Assembly: GCA_002305255.1 (NCBI GenBank)
Contig: DBQN01000041.1
Location: forward strand, 2,247-20,017
Origin: Firmicutes bacterium UBA1393
GTDB lineage: Bacteria; Bacillota; DTU025
Direction of reading: 5' to 3'
Length of the DNA stretch: 17,771 bases
Part shown: in pieces, positions 13,887 through 17,771 of the stretch
Position numbering within the stretch: the first letter of the stretch is position 1
Layout: every line of letters begins with the position of its first letter
Notes under the pieces: model-generated
What the model saw: only the letters and a program-made list of their open reading frames with translations
Told to the model about the DNA's origin: nothing
Database searches by the model: none
Translations under genes and position numbers: made by a program

Positions 13887-15176
13887 ATGGGATCGTCTGA
13901 TTGCGTGAGGCTGGTAGGCGACGACGTCGGCCTTGGCGAGGTTGAGCGTGCCCTGCGCGAGTGGCTCGCAGCCCTGTCGGCGCGGGCGGGGCGCGCGCCG
14001 CGCAAGGTGCTCCTGCTCCCGCCCGATTTCACCCGGGGCCACTCGCGTGCCGGCGACGTGGTGCAGTTGCTCTACGCCATGCTCGAGCCGGAAACGCGCG
14101 TCGAGGTGATGCCGGCTCTGGGCACCCACGCCCCGGTGAGCGACGAAGAGCGCGTCGCTATGTTTGGCGACAAGATCCCGACCGACCGGTTCCTCGTGCA
14201 CAACTGGCGCACGGATGTGGTGAAGATCGGTGAGGTGCCCGGCAGCTTCGTGAGCGAAGTGTCAGGCGGGATGGTGGACTACAGCATCGACGTCGAAGTA
14301 AACCGGCGGCTGCTGGATCCCGCTTACGATCTCATCATATCCATCGGCCAGGTGGTGCCGCACGAGGTAGTTGGGATGGCCAACTATACCAAGAACGTGC
14401 TCGTTGGCTGTGGCGGCAAGAGCATGATAGACAAAACGCACTTCCTCGGCGCCGTGTTCGGCCTCGAGCGTTTGATGGGGCGCGATCATTCCCCTGTGAG
14501 ACAGGTGTTTGATTATGCCGAGACTCACTTCCTGCGCCCGCTGCCGCTGCATTATATCCTCACGGTCACGGCAGCTGAGTCAGGGCACACAGCTATCAAG
14601 GCGCTGTTCGCGGGGAGAGAGCGCAGTCTGTTCGAGGAGGCGGTAGCGCTAAGCCAGCGCCACAACTTCGACCTCCTCGAGGAGCCGCTGCACAAGGTAG
14701 TTGTCTACCTCGATCCATCGCACTTCAAGAGCACGTGGCTGGGGAACAAGGCGACATACCGTACTCGGATGGCCATTGCCGACGATGGTGAGCTGATCAT
14801 CATCGCTCCAGGCGTGAAGCATTTCGGCGAGGACGCAGCGGTGGATGTGCTCATACGCAAGTACGGTTACGTCGGCACACCGCGCGTGCTGGAGGCCGTG
14901 AAGGCCAATGAAGACCTGCGCGGCAGCCTCTCGGCGGCGGCACACCTGATCCACGGCTCGTCGGAAGGGCGGTTCAAGATCATCTACGCCCCGGGGCACC
15001 TCACCCGCGAAGAGGTAGAGGGCGTCGGATTCGACTACATGCCGCTGGACGAGGCGCTGAGTAGGTATAACCCGGCTACCCTGGTTGATGGGTTCAACGA
15101 CGTCGGCGGCGAGAAGGTATTCTACGTGAGCAACCCGGCGCTCGGGTTGTGGTCGTTGGCTGAGCGGTTTCGATAG
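13887..15176 (+). CDS. LarA-family (DUF2088) nickel-pincer racemase/epimerase homologue
   Basis: A 429-residue relative of lactate racemase LarA, which inverts the C2 configuration of 2-hydroxy acids with a nickel-pincer nucleotide attached to a lysine. The catalytic pattern is visible: Asp47 and Arg50 in PDFTRGHSR (LarA Asp72, Arg75), His81 in LGTHAP (His108), His159 in VVPHEVVGM (His174) and Lys169, exactly ten residues later as in LarA (His174 to Lys184, the cofactor attachment site). The canonical FSGG before that lysine is replaced by MANYT, marking a subgroup distinct from true lactate racemase. GGCGGKSMIDKTHFLGAV follows as GCGGKSMIDKTH. It lies between a mannonate-type SDR and 6-phosphogluconate dehydrogenase; mannonate and gluconate are C2 epimers, so a gluconate/mannonate epimerase is attractive. 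LarB, LarC and LarE cofactor genes are not in the window. Confidence 0.88.
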   Translation: MGSSDCVRLVGDDVGLGEVERALREWLAALSARAGRAPRKVLLLPPDFTRGHSRAGDVVQLLYAMLEPETRVEVMPALGTHAPVSDEERVAMFGDKIPTDRFLVHNWRTDVVKIGEVPGSFVSEVSGGMVDYSIDVEVNRRLLDPAYDLIISIGQVVPHEVVGMANYTKNVLVGCGGKSMIDKTHFLGAVFGLERLMGRDHSPVRQVFDYAETHFLRPLPLHYILTVTAAESGHTAIKALFAGRERSLFEEAVALSQRHNFDLLEEPLHKVVVYLDPSHFKSTWLGNKATYRTRMAIADDGELIIIAPGVKHFGEDAAVDVLIRKYGYVGTPRVLEAVKANEDLRGSLSAAAHLIHGSSEGRFKIIYAPGHLTREEVEGVGFDYMPLDEALSRYNPATLVDGFNDVGGEKVFYVSNPALGLWSLAERFR

Positions 15177-15248
15177 TACACAACAGTAGACGCCATTGAG
15201 ACAGTGCATAGCGTGCATAAGGCCGCGGCAGCGGAGGGAGGGGCGCGA

Positions 15249-16727
15249 GTGACAGAAAGCGCCGGAGTAGGAGCAGTAGCAGGAGCAGGAGCACACATAG
15301 GATTGATCGGCCTTGGAGTCATGGGGCAGAACCTAGTGCTCAATATGGCCCGTAATGGCTACAGGGTAGCTGTTTTCAACAGGACAACCAGCGTGGTGCA
15401 GGACTTCATGGCCGGGCCGGCGCGGGGTGTTGACAACATCATCGGTGCGACCAGCATCGAGCAGCTCGTGTCAGCGCTCGCGACGCCGCGCAGGATCATG
15501 CTGATGGTCAAGGCCGGCAGCGCTGTGGATGCAGTCATCGCCCAGCTCGAACCTTACCTGAACGCTGGGGACATCATCATTGACGGCGGAAACTCTCTCT
15601 TCAAAGACACGGCCAGGCGTGCCGCAGCTCTGGAGGCGAAAGGCCTGCGCTACCTGGGCGTCGGCGTGTCGGGAGGCGAGGAAGGCGCGCTGAAGGGTCC
15701 GAGCATCATGCCGGGAGGTTCGCGCGACGCGTGGGAAGCTGTGAGCTCACTGCTTACCGACATAGCGGCCAAGGCGCCGTCGGGCGAGCCGTGCTGCGCG
15801 TACCTTGGGCCGGGCGGCGCCGGGCATTTCGTGAAGATGGTGCATAACGGCGTCGAATACGTCGACATGCAGCTCATCGCGGAGACCTACTTCTTCATGC
15901 GTGAGACGCTCGGAATGGACGTCCGCCAGATGCAGCAGCTGTTCGCCCAGTGGAACCAGGGCGAGCTTGAGTCGTATCTCATAGAGATCACAGCCGAGAT
16001 CCTGGGCAAGACTGACGCCGCCACCGGTAAGCCCATGGTCGACATGATTATGGACCGGGCAGGGCAGAAGGGCACCGGCAAGTGGACTGCTCAGGAGGCA
16101 CTTGACCTGGGCGCCGCCGCTCCGACCATGGCAGAGGCGGTGTTTGCGAGGGCCATGTCGGCTGCAAGGGACGAGCGTTGCGCCGCGGCGGCGCAGCTGC
16201 CGGGGCCGAAGCCCGAGTCAGTGGGTGGCCATGGCGTAAGCGCCGACGACTTGAAGCAGGCGCTCTATGCGGCGAAAATCTGCGCGTATGCGCAGGGCTT
16301 TGAGCTCATGAAGCTTGCCTCGCGCGAATACGGCTGGGAGCTCGATCTGGGCGGCATCGCGCTGCTGTGGCGGGGAGGGTGCATCATACGTGCCCAGTTC
16401 CTCGAGCGCATCAAAGAGGCATATACGCGCAATCCACAGCTCGACAACCTCATCCTCGACCCCTACTTCCGGCAAGTGGTGGTAGGCGGGCAGGAGGCGT
16501 GGAGGCGGGTCGTGGCCGCGGCGGCGCAGACGGGCATACCGGTGCCCGCCCTCAGCTCGAGCCTGGCGTATTACGACTCTTACCGCAGGTGCCAGCTGCC
16601 GGCGAACCTGATCCAGGCGCAGCGCGACTACTTCGGCGCCCACACCTACGAGCGCGTCGACGCGCCGGGTTGGTTCCATACCGACTGGTTGGTAGACGGA
16701 GACGTTGTGAGCAGCGAACCAGTGTAG
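15249..16727 (+). CDS. gnd: 6-Phosphogluconate dehydrogenase, decarboxylating
   Basis: Converts 6-phosphogluconate and NAD(P) to ribulose 5-phosphate and CO2. Of 492 residues, the Rossmann start is HIGLIGLGVMGQN (16-28). IIDGGNS (110-116), GVGVSGGEEGALKGPSIMPG (137-156), and KMVHNGVEY with catalytic Lys196 and Glu203 are all intact. DRAGQKGTGKWT and RRCQLPANLIQAQRDYFGAH with the ending GWFHTDW are the long-chain (about 470 residue) Gnd form. GTG 15249 is chosen because GGAGGGAGGGG lies 5 bases upstream; an in-frame GTG at 15204 lacks a site. The first 15 residues are an Ala/Gly/Val low-complexity leader encoded by GGAGCA-type repeats, unusual for Gnd. NAD or NADP preference is not certain: Asn44-Arg45-Thr46 after strand 2 fits NADP. 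It is followed by a strong terminator and is the last gene of this block. Confidence 0.95.
   Translation: MTESAGVGAVAGAGAHIGLIGLGVMGQNLVLNMARNGYRVAVFNRTTSVVQDFMAGPARGVDNIIGATSIEQLVSALATPRRIMLMVKAGSAVDAVIAQLEPYLNAGDIIIDGGNSLFKDTARRAAALEAKGLRYLGVGVSGGEEGALKGPSIMPGGSRDAWEAVSSLLTDIAAKAPSGEPCCAYLGPGGAGHFVKMVHNGVEYVDMQLIAETYFFMRETLGMDVRQMQQLFAQWNQGELESYLIEITAEILGKTDAATGKPMVDMIMDRAGQKGTGKWTAQEALDLGAAAPTMAEAVFARAMSAARDERCAAAAQLPGPKPESVGGHGVSADDLKQALYAAKICAYAQGFELMKLASREYGWELDLGGIALLWRGGCIIRAQFLERIKEAYTRNPQLDNLILDPYFRQVVVGGQEAWRRVVAAAAQTGIPVPALSSSLAYYDSYRRCQLPANLIQAQRDYFGAHTYERVDAPGWFHTDWLVDGDVVSSEPV
15263..15295 (+). repeat. GGAGCA-type simple repeat in the gnd 5' end
   Basis: An imperfect run of GGAGTA, GGAGCA, GTAGCA, GGAGCA, GGAGCA units at the start of the gnd coding region encodes Gly-Val-Gly-Ala-Val-Ala-Gly-Ala-Gly-Ala. 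The units are six bases long, so slippage would change length in frame. The segment precedes the first beta strand and is not needed by the enzyme fold. Confidence 0.65.
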
Positions 16728-16744
16728 GGCTGCCAGTCTATGAT

Positions 16745-16778
16745 GACCGGCCCCTGGGCTTCTGTCCGGGGGCCGGTC
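16745..16778 (+). terminator. Strong hairpin terminator after gnd
   Basis: GACCGGCCCCTGG, an eight-base loop, CCGGGGGCCGGTC: a 13-pair stem with one T-G wobble, 17 bases after the gnd stop. It is followed by TCTCATT, a weak T-rich tail. It is the strongest stem I found in the window and marks the likely 3' end of the catabolic operon. Confidence 0.8.
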
Positions 16779-16876
16779 TCTCATTGCTATGTCTCCGCAG
16801 GCCTCTGCAGGTGATTCGCACGCCGAGTGGAATTATCTTCCGAGACTCCGGGGCACGGTGTGACACCCGGGAGGCA
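16779..16876. other. Spacer between terminator and FMN-binding gene, no clear feature
   Basis: About 100 bases that should hold the promoter of the next unit if the terminator is efficient. I see no convincing -35/-10 pair. A short inverted repeat GGTGT-G-ACACC lies at 16857-16867, close to the ribosome site, and could be an operator or chance. Confidence 0.35.
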
Positions 16877-16891
16877 AGAGGAGGACACCAG

Positions 16892-17275
16892 TTGCTTAAG
16901 ATAGTGTTGTGGATCGTAGTCGCCCTGGTGGCTGTCAGCGGAATTACTCGAGCGCTAGACGGCGCGGGGAGGCGGACTGTGGCGTCGCTCAAGATCAGGC
17001 CTGTAGACTTCTCTGCCCTCACAGACGGAGTGTACGCCGGACGCTACGACGGGGGCCTTCGATGGTCCAATAGCGTGGAGGTCGTGGTTCAATCGGGACG
17101 AGTGATCACCATCAAGGTACTGAAGGCGATTCTGGGCCAGGCGGGCACAGAGCGAAAGATCGTCGAAAGAGTAGTCGATTCGCAATCACTCGAGATAGAC
17201 GCGGTGAGCGGCGCATCTCTGACGCTCAAGGCATCGCTCAAGGCAGTTGAGAACGCTCTGGAAACGGCCCGCTGA
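16892..17275 (+). CDS. Small membrane-anchored FMN-binding domain protein
   Basis: A 127-residue protein with one N-terminal membrane helix (about residues 3-22, which may also act as an uncleaved signal) and one FMN-binding domain (about 45-125). DAVSGASLT (103-111) fits the D-x-x-S/T-G-A-S/T flavinylation motif, in which the last residue, Ser109, would carry FMN attached by an ApbE-type transferase. DGVYAGRYDGG is the usual domain start. Such proteins pass electrons outside the cytoplasmic membrane. TTG 16892 is chosen because AGAGGAGG ends 7 bases upstream and the membrane helix begins at once; the frame stays open far upstream across gnd, but that part is an out-of-frame shadow. No ApbE, Rnf or Nqr gene is in the window, so its partner is unknown. 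It is probably unrelated to the catabolic operon. Confidence 0.85.
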   Translation: MLKIVLWIVVALVAVSGITRALDGAGRRTVASLKIRPVDFSALTDGVYAGRYDGGLRWSNSVEVVVQSGRVITIKVLKAILGQAGTERKIVERVVDSQSLEIDAVSGASLTLKASLKAVENALETAR

Positions 17276-17329
17276 GACGTGGGCTCGGCCCACCAACAAG
17301 CCATCCCGCCACGATACGGCGGGAAACAT

Positions 17330-17336
17330 GAGGAGG
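17330..17336 (+). promoter_or_regulatory. Ribosome binding site deciding the start of the last gene
   Basis: GAGGAGG lies 9 bases before ATG 17346. It overlaps the ATG at 17328, which argues against that in-frame codon, or the one at 17247, as the start. Confidence 0.65.
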
Positions 17337-17345
17337 CGCATACAC

Positions 17346-17687
17346 ATGCGTTCACGGTCTCTGGCGGGGCTTGCCTTTATCATCGCGGCACTTTGGGCCG
17401 GATTCTGGGTGTGGTTCGGCATAGCGTCCGGAATCGGCGAAGGACTCAACGTACTCGGCGTGATCATGCACACTGTTCCGGGTATCGCGTTCGCAGCGGC
17501 TGCCCTGAGCGCGCGCAAGTGGCATGTGCCAGGGGGGATCGCACTCATAGCGGTGGCAGTGGCTGCACTCTGGATCTTCCGCTACATTCCCGAAAGGCTT
17601 CTGACACCCGCTGGGCTGGTCATCGGCGTGCCGCCGGTGGTGTCAGGCGTGATGTTCATTGCATCAGATCTGCGCCAACGGGAGTAG
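17346..17687 (+). CDS. Four-helix membrane protein of unknown function
   Basis: A 113-residue, very hydrophobic protein with four predicted membrane segments at about 7-28, 38-54, 62-78 and 88-106, a basic N-terminus (MRSRS) and a charged C-terminus (DLRQRE). The conserved-looking stretch FWVWFGIASGIGEGLN followed by HTVPG resembles small uncharacterised membrane proteins common in Bacillota and archaea, but I cannot name a function. ATG 17346 places the first helix right at the N-terminus and has a strong ribosome site. It lies 70 bases after the FMN-binding gene and may be co-transcribed with it. No catalytic motif is visible. Confidence 0.75.
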   Translation: MRSRSLAGLAFIIAALWAGFWVWFGIASGIGEGLNVLGVIMHTVPGIAFAAAALSARKWHVPGGIALIAVAVAALWIFRYIPERLLTPAGLVIGVPPVVSGVMFIASDLRQRE

Positions 17688-17771
17688 CTGGCGGTAGGCA
17701 TCGGCGCTTAGGGTGCGGCGGCGGCTGGTGGGCGCCGCGATGGAAGGCTGGCGTTGTGGGGCGAGCGACGA
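17688..17771. other. Window end, no gene seen
   Basis: 84 GC-rich bases after the last stop. An ATG at 17740 has no good ribosome site and only 32 bases before the edge, so no gene can be supported. Confidence 0.4.

Noticed and set aside
16367..16891. Upstream extension of the FMN-binding reading frame into gnd
   Set aside because: It overlaps gnd in another frame, crosses the terminator hairpin, and a strong ribosome site with a TTG start sits right at the membrane helix at 16892.

Overview
The window is a compact, all plus-strand metabolic locus of about 17.8 kb. It holds 19 genes: the first is cut by the window edge and the other 18 are complete. No gap between genes exceeds about 165 bases. 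There are no RNA genes, mobile elements or CRISPR arrays that I can see. Base composition is GC-rich. Genes start with ATG, GTG or TTG behind strong GGAGG-type ribosome binding sites. Several neighbours overlap or nearly touch, which suggests one or a few long operons.

Organism (inference): a GC-rich anaerobe or facultative anaerobe. A ferredoxin-tailed PreA-like flavoenzyme and a covalent-FMN-type protein fit an anaerobe. Both ABC-transporter binding proteins carry cleavable signal-peptidase-I signals and no lipobox cysteine, which suggests a cell with a periplasm and outer membrane. Synergistota or a diderm lineage of Bacillota would fit, but the sequence does not settle this.

Region A (1-4660) encodes the end of a DapA-family aldolase/lyase, two different Gfo/Idh/MocA oxidoreductases, a dihydropyrimidine-dehydrogenase-like (PreA-type) flavoprotein and a creatininase-family amidohydrolase. 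Region B (4660-10416) is a complete Liv-type (branched-chain amino acid family) ABC importer: two tandem paralogous binding proteins, two permeases and two ATPases. A pair of GC-rich hairpins separates the binding proteins from the membrane and ATPase genes. Region C (10467-16727) opens with an RpiR-type regulator with a sugar-phosphate (SIS) domain. A D-2-hydroxyacid dehydrogenase, a KDPG/KHG aldolase, a UxuB/YjmF-like SDR (D-mannonate oxidoreductase type), a LarA-type nickel-pincer racemase/epimerase homologue and 6-phosphogluconate dehydrogenase follow. A strong terminator-like hairpin closes it. Region D (16892-17687) holds a small membrane-anchored FMN-binding protein and a four-helix membrane protein of unknown function, probably a separate unit.

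How it may work together (inference): the locus looks like uptake and catabolism of a sugar acid or sugar-acid derivative. The most specific idea is in region C. UxuB-like reduction of fructuronate gives D-mannonate, which is the C2 epimer of D-gluconate. A LarA-family 2-epimerase beside it could convert mannonate to gluconate. After phosphorylation by a kinase not in this window, the product could feed 6-phosphogluconate dehydrogenase or the Entner-Doudoroff aldolase. The creatininase and PreA-like enzymes in region A hint that the imported compound may contain an amide, lactam or reduced ring, but the substrate cannot be read from sequence alone.
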